Shown piece after piece: positions 9,050-18,555 of a stretch of DNA of 64,000 nt (position 1 is the first letter of the stretch; every line of letters starts with the position of its first letter). Position numbers and translations under genes: made by a program. The notes under the pieces are model-generated. The model saw nothing but the letters and a program-made list of their open reading frames with translations. It was not told the origin of the DNA and made no database searches. Source of the stretch: an uncultured Leptolinea sp. (lineage in GTDB: Bacteria; Chloroflexota; Anaerolineae; Anaerolineales; Anaerolineaceae); the NCBI GenBank assembly GCA_903828565.1, contig CAIKMQ010000009.1, positions 1-64,000 of the forward strand, in the 5' to 3' direction.

Positions 9050-11515
9050 TTATAGCAGATTTGGCGGGTCGAGTTCTATTCGTGCACCTGCCAGTTCCCG
9101 TAAATGCGGATACAACAGGCTGGCGGGGTTCGGCCCGCGTACCACCACCTGCCAGCGGAAGCGATTGTTTAGCCGGGGATAGTAACAGGGAGCCGGCCCC
9201 AGGACGCGGGTTGCCTGCCTTTCCTCTTTTTCAGCCCATTCCGTGATCAGCCCGGCTGTACGGATGGCTGCCTTCTCCGCTTTCTGTGAGACCAGGTCTG
9301 AGAACTCCAAACGGACTATATGCACATACGGGGGATACCCCAACTGGTGCCGCGTTTCCATTTCCTCGCGCATAAACCCGGCAAGGTCATTTGCCGCGGC
9401 AGCGGTGATCACCCTGTTCTCCGGCTGGTAGGTCTGGAAGATCACCTTGCCACCGCTTTCAGACCGTCCTGCACGTCCAGCTACCTGCACCAGGTGCTGA
9501 AAAGTCCGTTCAGCAGCGCGGTAATCTGGCAGCGCCAGGCCCGTCTCAGCCAAGATCACACCCACCAGCGATACTTGCGGCAAATCCAACCCTTTTGATA
9601 CCATTTGTGTACCGATCAGGATATCCGCCCGGTGCTGGCTGAAATGCTCGAGGATGACCTCATGAGACCCCTTGAAGCGGGTGGTCTCCGCATCCCAGCG
9701 CAGGGTCTCTGCCTGCGGGAAGAGCGAACGAACTTCATCTTCGACAGTTTCGGTGCCGGCCCCCAACTGGCGGATGGCTTCTGACTTACAGGACGGGCAT
9801 TCATGCGGTAATGCCCGGGTGTAATTACATTGATGGCATACCAGGTCACGCCGTTCACCATGCGCGGTCAATGGCAGGCGGCACCGCGGGCATTCCAATA
9901 TGAATCCGCAAGCCCGGCAAAAAACATGGGTAGCTTTCCCGCGCCGGTTGAGGTAGAGGATCGCTTGCTTTTTTTCCGCCAAGACCTGCTTGAGGGCTTG
10001 TTGTAAGCTGATAGAGAGAATGGATCGGTTTCCCATGCGTAACTCGCTGCGCATATCTACCAGAGTTACGGTTGGCATCTGCCCTGTCGTGGGCGCGGTA
10101 GGTGTGTTCCAGATGCGCTCAGGAAGGTACAGCCGTATCCAATCCTGCCTCTCTGCCTGATAGGTTTGAACCGCATTGGGTGTCGCAGATCCCAGAATAC
10201 ACACTGCGCCAGCCAGCTGAGCCAGTGTCACAGCCGCCGTTCGCGTATCAAAATAAGGCCCGTATTCACCCTGGCAATAAGAATCATCCTGGCATTCATC
10301 GATGATGACCAGGCCAAGACGCGCGAAAGGCATGAACAAAGCTGAGCGCGGGCCCGCGACCACGGATAATTGTCCGCTGCGCGCCCGCCGCCAGGTATCA
10401 TACCGCTCCCCGGCTGAAAGGCCTGAATGATACAGCCCCACCATACCAGGGAAGCGGTCCACCAACCGCCGGACTGTCTGGGGAGTGAGCGAGATCTCAG
10501 GCACCAGGTAGATAACTTGGCCGCCGTCATCCAATACTTCACGGGCGGCACGCAGGTAGACTTCGGTTTTCCCCGAGCCAGTTACCCCTTCCAAAAGGAT
10601 TGGAGAGGTTTTTTGCCCGGTTTTGGCCTTTTGCCACTCAGCCAGAATGCCATCCAGTGCTGCCTGCTGCGCAGAGGTCAGTATCCGGCCAGTTTCCTGT
10701 TGCGGTTGTGTGCCAGCCAGCGGATCCCTCAGCCATTCTGTTTCTCCGAGGGCGATTAGGTCCACCCCCGCAAGAATCTGCAAATCTGCCGGAGTGCAAC
10801 CCGTTTCAGCATAGACCCACTGTGCAGGTACCGGTGCTGGTGACTGCAGCAAAAATTCCAACACGCGCGCACGGCGCTCCACGGCTGTTGTGGCCCGTTT
10901 ACCCGACTGCTCTGCAAGGTAAGCATCGATCTTTTCCCTGCCAACTGTGATTACAGCAGTCCGCACCATCTTTGGTTGCACGGTTGGGGCGGGGAGGAAG
11001 GAAGCAACCTGGACGCAATTCTTTCCCCTCATACTGGCAATGGTTTTACGCCAATCCAATTGAGGAAAAGCTGCCTGCAGCTGCCTGCCGCGCAACCCGC
11101 TCTTCTGGCTGATTAGGTCATACACCTGTCTTTCAGTAGATGAGAGTTGTATACCATTCGGAAGAGGCAGGGGTTTCACCTGCGAATCCGCCCGCTGACT
11201 CAGGCCAGGCGGCAGCATCAGGTCCAGCGCTTCAGCCTGGCTGCACAGAAATTCACACGATATTTCCTCCGCCAGGCGAATCTGCGCAGCTGTCACTACA
11301 GGTTGATCATCCAGCAAAAGGCTGATAGGGCGTACTTCTGCCACCGCGGCAGTATCTGCAATCTTGAGAACCACCCCCTGTACATCCTGAGTACCGAACG
11401 GTACTTCCACCAGGCATCCCGGCAATACCCTGCCCTGCAACTGTGACGGTATCAGGTAATCAAAACAACCTGTCACGGAGGGGACATTTACCGATACCCG
11501 AGCGAAATCTCCCAT
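9050..11515 (-). CDS. priA: Primosomal protein N' (PriA helicase)
   Basis: 821 aa, full length. The N-terminal DNA-binding domain is followed by a DEAD-family helicase core with Walker A GVTGSGKTE, PEISLTPQ, GSATPN, a late GTQMVSKGLD motif and VAGRAGR. Between the helicase lobes lie eight Cys arranged as four CxxC pairs, which bind two zincs. PriA restarts stalled replication forks by loading the replicative helicase. Motif II reads DECQ at 10289-10300 instead of the usual DEEH, which is unusual. The gene starts 8 bases downstream of the CBS-protein stop. Confidence 0.95.
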   Translation of the reverse strand: MGDFARVSVNVPSVTGCFDYLIPSQLQGRVLPGCLVEVPFGTQDVQGVVLKIADTAAVAEVRPISLLLDDQPVVTAAQIRLAEEISCEFLCSQAEALDLMLPPGLSQRADSQVKPLPLPNGIQLSSTERQVYDLISQKSGLRGRQLQAAFPQLDWRKTIASMRGKNCVQVASFLPAPTVQPKMVRTAVITVGREKIDAYLAEQSGKRATTAVERRARVLEFLLQSPAPVPAQWVYAETGCTPADLQILAGVDLIALGETEWLRDPLAGTQPQQETGRILTSAQQAALDGILAEWQKAKTGQKTSPILLEGVTGSGKTEVYLRAAREVLDDGGQVIYLVPEISLTPQTVRRLVDRFPGMVGLYHSGLSAGERYDTWRRARSGQLSVVAGPRSALFMPFARLGLVIIDECQDDSYCQGEYGPYFDTRTAAVTLAQLAGAVCILGSATPNAVQTYQAERQDWIRLYLPERIWNTPTAPTTGQMPTVTLVDMRSELRMGNRSILSISLQQALKQVLAEKKQAILYLNRRGKATHVFCRACGFILECPRCRLPLTAHGERRDLVCHQCNYTRALPHECPSCKSEAIRQLGAGTETVEDEVRSLFPQAETLRWDAETTRFKGSHEVILEHFSQHRADILIGTQMVSKGLDLPQVSLVGVILAETGLALPDYRAAERTFQHLVQVAGRAGRSESGGKVIFQTYQPENRVITAAAANDLAGFMREEMETRHQLGYPPYVHIVRLEFSDLVSQKAEKAAIRTAGLITEWAEKEERQATRVLGPAPCYYPRLNNRFRWQVVVRGPNPASLLYPHLRELAGARIELDPPNLL

Positions 11516-11522
11516 CCGGCTG

Positions 11523-12848
11523 TCACTTCCCTGATGGTACTCTGGATACCAGGATGCGGGTAATGCGCATCCGGTCCATCGTATCCACTTTCATAGCAAT
11601 ACCATTATCCGGGTCTTCCACAATATCCCCGATGCGCGGCATCCGGTTCAACTTACCCAGGAAGTACCCTGCCAGGGTGTGATAATTCTCATCCCGAAGG
11701 TTCAATCCGAAATGCTGATTGAAATCTTCAATCAGGGTGAGGCCTTCCACCAGTGCCTGCCCGCCGGCCAGCACCTGGATGTCCGGTGATCCGGCATCGT
11801 TCAGGTCGTTATATTCCCCAACAATCTCTTCCAGCAAGTCTTCCAATGTGACCAGCCCGGTTGTTCCAGAGAACTCATCCATCACAATGGCAATATGCTG
11901 ACGATTCGCCTTGAATTGCACCAGCAAGTCGCTGACTGAGATTGTCTCGGGGACGAACAGGGCTTCCCGTGCCAGTTCTCCGACCTTCTTTGGCTTTTTT
12001 CCTGCGGTGCGGGTGGCTGATACAACATCGTGCAGGTACAGCATTCCAACTACATGGTCCAGGTCCTCCCGATAGACCGGCATTTTCGTGACCTTTTCGC
12101 GTGTGAAGATCTCCAGCGCTTCATCCAGCGAGCTGGTCTCATCCAGAGTGGTAATCTCCGTCCGGGGAACGCATACCTGGCGTACAGTGAGGTCGCGCAG
12201 GTCAAAGATGGCTGAGATCATCTCCTTCTCAGGTTTCTTTATCACACCCTCCAGCTCCGGGCCGGCTACCATCAACTCCAATTCCTCCAATGAGATGCGG
12301 GATGTGTGGGTGGTGGAAACGGAGATACCGACTAGCGCCAGTACCTGCCGCGCCGCCCAATCCATCACATCAATGAACTTTGCAAAAACGGCATTGAGAA
12401 CCCGCATTACCGGGGCTGCGAAAAGGGCAAACTTCTCCGGAGAGCGTAAAACTGTTACTTTTGGCACCTGCTCGCCCAGAACGACCTGAAAAGCAGTGAC
12501 TATGAAAAGAGATAGAACGAATGGCAGAGCCGCCAGGACTGCGCGCAGGATATCCCAGTCCACAGGGACTGGAATGTGGTTAAACAACGGTACCAATAGA
12601 TCTTGGAAGGTATCCGCGCCGAGCGCACCCATGGCTAAACTGATCAGCGTGATGTAGATCTGATTGGCAGCTATCAATCTGTCTCGGGATTGCGGGTTGG
12701 ATAGCCACTCTTCCACCATCCGCGAGGATGCGGTCTCTTTAACAACCAAGAGCTCCAACCTGGAGCGGCGCGCAGCAATGGCAGCATATTCGACCGCAAC
12801 AAAAAAAGCGTTAAACCCAATCAAAACGAACAACAAAATTAAATTCAT
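11523..12848 (-). CDS. Hemolysin/CorC-CNNM family membrane protein with CBS pair
   Basis: 441 aa from the ATG at 12848, which overlaps the stop of the Memo gene as ATGA; the longer frame upstream is the Memo gene in another frame. Order: DUF21/CNNM membrane domain with about four segments (1-190), two CBS domains (about 210-330, e.g. VCVPRTEITTLDE and HIAIVMDEFSGTTGLVTLEDLLEEIVGE), and a CorC_HlyC domain at the C-terminus. The family is linked to Mg2+/Co2+ efflux or magnesium homeostasis; the older name hemolysin is historical. Confidence 0.92.
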   Translation of the reverse strand: MNLILLFVLIGFNAFFVAVEYAAIAARRSRLELLVVKETASSRMVEEWLSNPQSRDRLIAANQIYITLISLAMGALGADTFQDLLVPLFNHIPVPVDWDILRAVLAALPFVLSLFIVTAFQVVLGEQVPKVTVLRSPEKFALFAAPVMRVLNAVFAKFIDVMDWAARQVLALVGISVSTTHTSRISLEELELMVAGPELEGVIKKPEKEMISAIFDLRDLTVRQVCVPRTEITTLDETSSLDEALEIFTREKVTKMPVYREDLDHVVGMLYLHDVVSATRTAGKKPKKVGELAREALFVPETISVSDLLVQFKANRQHIAIVMDEFSGTTGLVTLEDLLEEIVGEYNDLNDAGSPDIQVLAGGQALVEGLTLIEDFNQHFGLNLRDENYHTLAGYFLGKLNRMPRIGDIVEDPDNGIAMKVDTMDRMRITRILVSRVPSGK

Positions 12849-13687
12849 TTTTCCTTTACCAGGGCAACTGCCCCGTAACCTACGACCGCAGAATAATTCC
12901 CGCTGGAAGCTGCGGATGTCTCGTACCCCAGCAAGATACCCCTGGTACAACCGCACAACGAGGAGTAATGCATACCGGTCATCAAGGCACCTGACCCACA
13001 GGCATACCCGCTGCCGTTGGCTTCTGCGGCAGCAACACCGTCAATATCCAGCCTCAGGATGGCATCCAGCATGCTGGCATCCAACATCTGCGCCTCGGAC
13101 TGGGGACGGTAATGCGATAGGTCGGTGCTGATCACCACCAGTGAACGATGCCCCCTCAGGACCTCAAACAACGCGCTTCCGGCTTTCCGGCAGCGATCCG
13201 GGGACTGCCCGTGGATCATAAGCGGTAATAAAGTGTACGGGTGATGATAGATCCGCTGCAGAAAAGGCAGCTCAATCTCAAGGGAGTGTTCCTGATCGTG
13301 CACTACCGGAACCAGGTTCAACCCGTGATCATGCAGCATCCGGTCTGCCAGCGAAGCAACCAACCCGGCATCCACTGGAATATTGCCTAGTGGTGTCTGA
13401 TACGCCGCATGCCCGCTGGTGAGGAAATCAGCCCCGTACGGTTGATGCATGGGAGATAATACGGCAATCACCTCCGGCTGTAGATCCCTGACCGCAGAGA
13501 ATGCCATCCCCGCCACACGACCTGAATAGAAATAACCAGCGTGGGGGGATACAACGGCCACCACTTCACCAGGCAGGTTGGAGGCTTTCGCCGCGCCTAG
13601 GTATTCATCCAGGTCGGCAGCCAGCACATCCGGTTCATCCGGGTACCAGGAACCAGCTATTGGGGAATGCCGTACCAGCGTTTCTAT
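12845..13687 (-). CDS. Memo-family protein (AmmeMemoRadiSam system protein B type)
   Basis: About 280 aa. SPHAGYFYSG, VLSPMHQPYG, HSLEIELPFLQ and STDLSHY are the conserved Memo1 blocks, with histidines expected to line the metal site. The first conventional start (GTG at 13627) would remove the family's conserved N-terminus, which is visible upstream in frame as HSPIAGSWYPDEPDV. The frame is open back to a TGA at 13697-13699 with no ATG, GTG or TTG. GAGGT at 13694-13698 lies 6 bases before an ATA codon (13685-13687) and 15 before a CTG (13676-13678), so ATA is my preferred start. Its function is uncertain. No AMMECR1 or radical SAM partner lies beside it. Confidence 0.85.
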   Translation of the reverse strand: METLVRHSPIAGSWYPDEPDVLAADLDEYLGAAKASNLPGEVVAVVSPHAGYFYSGRVAGMAFSAVRDLQPEVIAVLSPMHQPYGADFLTSGHAAYQTPLGNIPVDAGLVASLADRMLHDHGLNLVPVVHDQEHSLEIELPFLQRIYHHPYTLLPLMIHGQSPDRCRKAGSALFEVLRGHRSLVVISTDLSHYRPQSEAQMLDASMLDAILRLDIDGVAAAEANGSGYACGSGALMTGMHYSSLCGCTRGILLGYETSAASSGNYSAVVGYGAVALVKEK

Positions 13688-13735
13688 TTTGTTACCTCAC
13701 AGTGGTGAGATCATTGTAGCATGTGCGGTGGCTGC

Positions 13736-14950
13736 CTAAGGCAGGTAGGCAAAAGGATTCACCTTGCCGGACGAATCATTCATCATTTCAAAATGCAGAT
13801 GTGACCCTGAAGAACGCCCGGTGGAACCCATCAACCCAATGACCGAACCCTGGTACACCCAGTCGCCACAGGCAACATTGACCTGGCTGAGGTGAGCGTA
13901 CAGGGTTTGCCAGCCATTTCCATGATCCAGAACGACCATATTTCCATAGCCCCAGTCATTCCATCCCGAGTACACGACCACCCCATTATCCACAGCATAG
14001 ATCGGATCCCCGGTTTCTCCATCCAGGTCAATGCCAAAGTGGTTTGTCTGCGGAGAATAATCAAAACCAGAAAGGAAATGATTGTTGGTCGGCCAGATAA
14101 ATGCTTCCACGCCTACAGGGCCATCGGTGACCGTGCCGCAGAACCCCGGGCCCAGTACCTTGGCTACTCCCGGGTCATCACGGGTGATACGTGGCGCGCT
14201 CCAGGTGACAAAGCTGCGTTTTCCGTTCGGGATGACAAGCATCGTGCCGGGTGCAATGTTTGGATGGCTCAGATCCCCGATTGTTTCCATTGAAAGGTGA
14301 TTCAAGGGGTAGTTGACGATATCTTCAGGGGTGACACTGAAGAAGTACGCCACACCATTCAATCCATCGCCCGCATTCCAGCGGTGGTAGATCCCGTTGA
14401 TTGGAAGAATGGTAAGGAGCTGACCGGGTTGAAGGAAGCTAGGGTTATCCAGTAAGGTATAGTAATTTCCCCACAGGATCGTTTCGGGTTTCAAACCAAA
14501 TTTTTCTGCGATCCCGAAGACCGTATCCCCTTCCTGCACTGTGTACTGTACAATGTCAGTGCGCGGCCTTTCCGGGATGATGGTGTGAAGCTGCGCCAAC
14601 CGCGGAATTCCCACAGATGTCAAAATATCGCTGCTGACACTCCCACCGCTGAATTGCAGATTCGGAGGTACAGTAGGTAATTCCACGGCTGAGTACGTTT
14701 GCGGCTCTTTTGCCAGATTCTGCGGTAGGAACAGGTTCTTAAAAAGCAGGACAACACCCAGGATCATTGCAACAGTCACGATCGTTGTAATGATCCGGAT
14801 AAATGGGGATCTCAAATCCAGCTGATGTCTGCCAGCCGGCACCAATGGTTCGCTGGCTGTGGGAAGCGCGGGGGCTTCATTCGGGTCATACCCCGGCGGG
14901 CGATCGGTTAATGGATCATAACCCGCCGTATGGTTATTTTTTTGCGGCAT
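13736..14950 (-). CDS. LysM and M23 family metallopeptidase (cell-wall hydrolase)
   Basis: 404 aa from the ATG at 14950, supported by GGAG 6 bases upstream. A cytoplasmic Pro-rich stretch (1-55) precedes one membrane anchor (about 60-82). Two LysM modules follow (about 130-180 and 185-250; YTVQEGDTVFGIAEKFGL starts the first). The C-terminal M23 domain carries HFGIDLDGETGDPIYA, YGNMVVLDHGNGW and SGSHLHFEM, the zinc ligands of the LytM/NlpD type. It should cleave or bind peptidoglycan outside the membrane. Confidence 0.92.
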   Translation of the reverse strand: MPQKNNHTAGYDPLTDRPPGYDPNEAPALPTASEPLVPAGRHQLDLRSPFIRIITTIVTVAMILGVVLLFKNLFLPQNLAKEPQTYSAVELPTVPPNLQFSGGSVSSDILTSVGIPRLAQLHTIIPERPRTDIVQYTVQEGDTVFGIAEKFGLKPETILWGNYYTLLDNPSFLQPGQLLTILPINGIYHRWNAGDGLNGVAYFFSVTPEDIVNYPLNHLSMETIGDLSHPNIAPGTMLVIPNGKRSFVTWSAPRITRDDPGVAKVLGPGFCGTVTDGPVGVEAFIWPTNNHFLSGFDYSPQTNHFGIDLDGETGDPIYAVDNGVVVYSGWNDWGYGNMVVLDHGNGWQTLYAHLSQVNVACGDWVYQGSVIGLMGSTGRSSGSHLHFEMMNDSSGKVNPFAYLP

Positions 14951-15033
14951 TCTTACTCCGGAAGGGAATATATCATAGCCATACCTAAGGGTCAACCCTG
15001 GTTGCAGCGCCACACTCCAGCGCGGTATGCAGG

Positions 15034-16095
15034 TCAGGCAAAGATCTCAATGCCGCGGCCTTCCACTACCTCACCGATCCGCCAAGCCGGCTGACCGCAG
15101 GCAGCTGCTTCCTGCATGAAAGCGTCGATCACTTCCGGCTGTATTCCCAACAGCAGCCCACCGCTGGTCTGCGGATCGAACAGCAGTAATTTTTCAAATT
15201 CTTCCAGGTTTCCATAGAATCGTACGCGCGGCCCATAGATGCGTTGATTATCAGATGCCCCTCCCGGGAAAGTCCACATCCGTGCATATTTCTTGGCTCC
15301 GGTCACAAATGGAATATCCTTCAGGTGAATGCTAAGTCCGACATGGCTGGCATCCAACATCTCCACGGCATGACCCATCAGGCTAAAACCGGTGACATCG
15401 GTGCAACCGCGGGCATGGAACTTTCTAGCCAGTTGTGCTGCCTGGCGGTTCAAAGTCTTCATCCATGTGACCACTTCAACCACATCATCCGACTCCGCCA
15501 ATCCCTGTTTCAAAGCGGTGGTGGTCACCCCAAACCCCAGCGGTTTGGTTAATACCAAGATATCTCCCGCATTGAGGCCACCTTTGGTAAACATTTGCGC
15601 GGGATCGACCCATCCCAACGCTACCAGGCCAAATTTGGGTTCCTTATCCTGAATGGTATGGCCACCCGCAATGATCACCCCGGCCTGCCTGGTCAATTCT
15701 GCCCCTCCGCGTATGATTTCTGAAAGGAACTCGGGGGGTAATTGGGGGGGTAGGGCTGCAATAGCCAGGGCGAGAAAGGGCTCTCCACCCATGGCATAAA
15801 TATCAGACAAAGCATTTGCGGCAGCGATCGCTCCATAATCGTAAGGGTCATCCACCACCGGCGTGAAGAAATCGGTGGTAGCCACAAGCGCGCGGCCATC
15901 TTCCACCCGCCAGACGACAGCATCATCGGGAGGTTCCAGGCCAACCAGCAGATCCGGCGTTTGCATGCCGGCATAGACTTCCTTGATCGGGCGCAGAACC
16001 TGCGCCAGCATCTCTGCATTCAGCTTGGACGCTCAGCCGGCACAGTTCGAATACGCTGTCAGACGGATCTCTTTACCAGATTGCGGGATAGGCAT
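15034..16095 (-). CDS. selD: Selenide, water dikinase SelD (selenoprotein, in-frame UGA)
   Basis: 353 aa if the TGA at 16033-16035 is read as selenocysteine. SelD makes selenophosphate from selenide and ATP. From the ATG at 16095 (GGAG 4 bases upstream) the frame reads LTAYSNCAG-U-ASKLNAEM and runs on without break into the PurM/AIR-synthase-like domain (DFFTPVVDDPYDYG, IIAGGHTIQDKEPKFG, DPQTSGGLL). Sec or Cys at this place is the catalytic residue of the family. Conventional calling would start at 16011 and lose it. A 17-base hairpin at 15990-16006 fits a bacterial SECIS. An SPFH gene lies 18 bases upstream. Confidence 0.95.
15990..16006 (-). promoter_or_regulatory. Bacterial SECIS hairpin for selD UGA
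   Basis: On the mRNA, GGCGCAG-GTT-CTGCGCC forms a perfect 7-bp stem with a GU-containing apical loop. The loop begins about 34 nucleotides after the UGA codon, within the 16-37 range known for bacterial SECIS elements, and a G occupies the first loop position. Confidence 0.75.
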
Positions 16096-16113
16096 AAGTC
16101 TCCAGGATACCTG

Positions 16114-17130
16114 TTACTGTTGTGACAAGGTTGGCAGCGGGAACAGGAAGGGGGAATTGTTCGGCAGCAGCATGGTCTGGATTGTTGGCGCCAGTTTATT
16201 GATGTACTGATACATCAGGAGGTCTGGATTTTCTTTCAGCACCGAACTGATCAAGGCGAGTGCCTCGGCTTCAGCTTTCGCCTGGATCACACGGGCTTCC
16301 GCGTCTCCTTTGGCTTTGATGATGACGGCATCTGCCGCACCTTCAGCAGTCTGACGCACCTGTTCTGCTTCCTGTCTTTTAGTCTCAACAACAAACTTCG
16401 CCTGCTGTGCCTGTTGTTCAGCAATCTGTTTTTGTTCAACAGATGCAGCATATTCAGGCGAGAAAGTGATGTTCCTTAAAACAAAATCTTCCAGTATCAG
16501 GCCGTTATCCGCCAGCTTTTTTTCCATCGCTGAGCGCATCATTTCGGTGAATTGCACCCTTTCGGTACTCACCAACTCATCCACACGGAACTGAGACACC
16601 GCATCGCGGATAATTCCACGAGATTGTGCCCGAACCAGGTCCTGAGGGTAACGGTCTTGCCACTGAATGTGCACCTGTACCACACGCGCCGGATCCACCG
16701 CGTAGATCACCGAAGCATCCACGAAGATCTCCTGTCCGTCCAATGTTCTGGCTGTAATGGAATCATCCCCGTAGATATCGCCTTCGTTGGCTGCTATCGA
16801 CATGGTATATGTCTGTTTGGAGATCGGGTAGCGAACCACGGTTTCCGCAAAAGGCAGGATCCAGCGTAGACCTGGCTGAAGCGGTTCTTCGCGATAGCCC
16901 TTTGGTGCGAAGGCTGAAATGACCACTCCGCGCTCTTCCGGTTGGATAAATACCAGACCGGAGGATACTGTCGTCAGCATTACTGCCACGACACCAAAGA
17001 TCAAGATCAACGAGCCGGTTTTCTTCATTGGAGTATTTCGTGCTGCCCGAACAACTGCCAGTACGATAAATGCCCCCAGACCGATCCACGCCAGTGTGGC
17101 AATTCCCTGAACTAAACCTGCTATGCTCAT
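16114..17130 (-). CDS. SPFH/prohibitin-family membrane protein
   Basis: 338 aa from the ATG at 17130, which has GGAGGTAAT directly upstream; the 27 residues before it are not family-like. Two N-terminal hydrophobic segments (about 5-28 and 36-58), the second followed by the SPFH/band-7 domain (GVVISAFAPKGYREEPLQPGLRWILPF to about 235), then an Ala/Glu/Gln-rich coiled coil (about 240-310). The family organizes membrane microdomains and protease partners. No NfeD or protease gene is adjacent. Confidence 0.9.
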   Translation of the reverse strand: MSIAGLVQGIATLAWIGLGAFIVLAVVRAARNTPMKKTGSLILIFGVVAVMLTTVSSGLVFIQPEERGVVISAFAPKGYREEPLQPGLRWILPFAETVVRYPISKQTYTMSIAANEGDIYGDDSITARTLDGQEIFVDASVIYAVDPARVVQVHIQWQDRYPQDLVRAQSRGIIRDAVSQFRVDELVSTERVQFTEMMRSAMEKKLADNGLILEDFVLRNITFSPEYAASVEQKQIAEQQAQQAKFVVETKRQEAEQVRQTAEGAADAVIIKAKGDAEARVIQAKAEAEALALISSVLKENPDLLMYQYINKLAPTIQTMLLPNNSPFLFPLPTLSQQ

Positions 17131-17240
17131 ATTACCTCCAGTGCATTCAAATACGGGTTCATTATACAGCAGCACTGCACCACCTGGCGACAGGTATAGA
17201 AGCTGAAACATGGATATAATTTGACCTGGAGAACTCTGCC

Positions 17241-17759
17241 ATGGAAGATTTAGATACTATTACGAATTTTTCGCGTCCGACCCCAGAGATATACACCGGG
17301 GGACAACCAACGCCAGATGAAATCACCGCGCTAGGCAAAGCGGGGTTTCAGATCGTAATCAACCTGGCAATGGCGAATTCACCCAATGCGCTGCCGGATG
17401 AGCAGCAGCTGGTTCAGGAAGCTGGCATGGCGTATGTGCACATCCCTGTAGAATGGGAAGCCCCCGCAAAAGAGGACTTGCTCAAGTTCATTTCTTTCTT
17501 CCAGCAATACCACGCGTTCAAGATCTTCACGCATTGTGTGCTAAATATGCGTGTATCGGTATTTATTTTCCTTTATCGGGTGATCGTTGAAAAAGCGCCA
17601 GCGGAAGCGTGTTGGCCAGCTGTGTTAAAGATCTGGCAACCAAATGAAGTTTGGCAGCAATTCATTGAAAAAATGCTGCATGATGTCACCCCGCCGTCAG
17701 GTGACCTGGGTTGGCAATTCGATTGGAATAATTCAACGTCTGATGGGGATGTACCTTAA
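17241..17759 (+). CDS. Protein tyrosine phosphatase-like protein (DUF442/PTP-bact type)
   Basis: 172 aa. The N-terminal block IYTGGQPTPDEI and VINLAMAN is typical of beta-lactamase-hydrolase-like and PTP-bact proteins. The active-site loop is HCVLNMRVS (17532-17558), in which only four residues separate Cys and Arg instead of the usual five. The second half is helical. A GGAG precedes the ATG and a TATAAT lies about 30 bases upstream. It meets the minus-strand gene end to end with a 4-base overlap. Confidence 0.75.
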   Translation: MEDLDTITNFSRPTPEIYTGGQPTPDEITALGKAGFQIVINLAMANSPNALPDEQQLVQEAGMAYVHIPVEWEAPAKEDLLKFISFFQQYHAFKIFTHCVLNMRVSVFIFLYRVIVEKAPAEACWPAVLKIWQPNEVWQQFIEKMLHDVTPPSGDLGWQFDWNNSTSDGDVP

Positions 17760-18478
17760 CGATAATCCAGGAAACAATTCATCTCTACCCAGTAGATGCT
17801 GTTGTTGAAATCCGTGCCATCCTTCTCGAAATAAACAATAAACCAGAAGATGTACTTGTTCGCAAACTGATGGATGGCCAGGTAAGGCACATTCCAGGGC
17901 AGAATGTAAGTGGCTTTTGTTGTTTTACCACCCAGGTTCTCCACAAAAGTCCGTAGTTGGTCCGAAATGGTTTCATTATTCGTATAATCCCAATCCAAAC
18001 CAATACCTTCTTTACATAGCTTGGTCTGGTGGGAAAGCGCCAGCTGCATTTCCGCAGTGGCGGTCATATCTTTTGCCTGGTCATTTGCCCGCATGGCATC
18101 AATGGTTGCCAATAGGCTGGCCGAATCCGCCATTTGGGTTTGTTGAGCCTGTTGTGTGCCGGCTATCGCAGTTCGCTCGCTCTGGCTCATTGCCAAGTCG
18201 ACGCTTTGTGCGCTGCGTGTAGCTTCCATGGTTTGAAAGTTCGTGCCAGCGGCTTTCATATAATAGAGAACATAAAGCCACCCGGAAGAAGCCAGCACCA
18301 GGATCGCCAGTGCTGCAAAGATAAACGCCGCCTTTTTTCCGGGACTCAGAAAGCTTGGGGCTCCGGTAACCAGTTCCCCCTCAACCAATTCGCCCAATCG
18401 CGGCACGTCGCGCCCACAGTGGGGGCATACTACAGCCGGGTCTTGCATCTTTTCAACACAATACGGACAGCGTTTCAT
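17756..18478 (-). CDS. Zinc-ribbon membrane protein of unknown function
   Basis: 240 aa. An N-terminal zinc ribbon (CPYC at 4-7 and CPHC at 18-21), one membrane segment (about 51-72), an Ala/Gln/Thr-rich stretch that may form a coiled coil (about 75-150), and a C-terminal soluble domain with several aromatic residues. I do not recognise the C-terminal domain. It is convergent with the phosphatase-like gene. Confidence 0.6.
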   Translation of the reverse strand: MKRCPYCVEKMQDPAVVCPHCGRDVPRLGELVEGELVTGAPSFLSPGKKAAFIFAALAILVLASSGWLYVLYYMKAAGTNFQTMEATRSAQSVDLAMSQSERTAIAGTQQAQQTQMADSASLLATIDAMRANDQAKDMTATAEMQLALSHQTKLCKEGIGLDWDYTNNETISDQLRTFVENLGGKTTKATYILPWNVPYLAIHQFANKYIFWFIVYFEKDGTDFNNSIYWVEMNCFLDYR

Positions 18479-18555
18479 CGGATCGTTCTCCCAGAGAATA
18501 TGACCAAAGTATAATCCTGATATGCTCGATTGTGAAAAAGCATTTAGAAAAAAAG

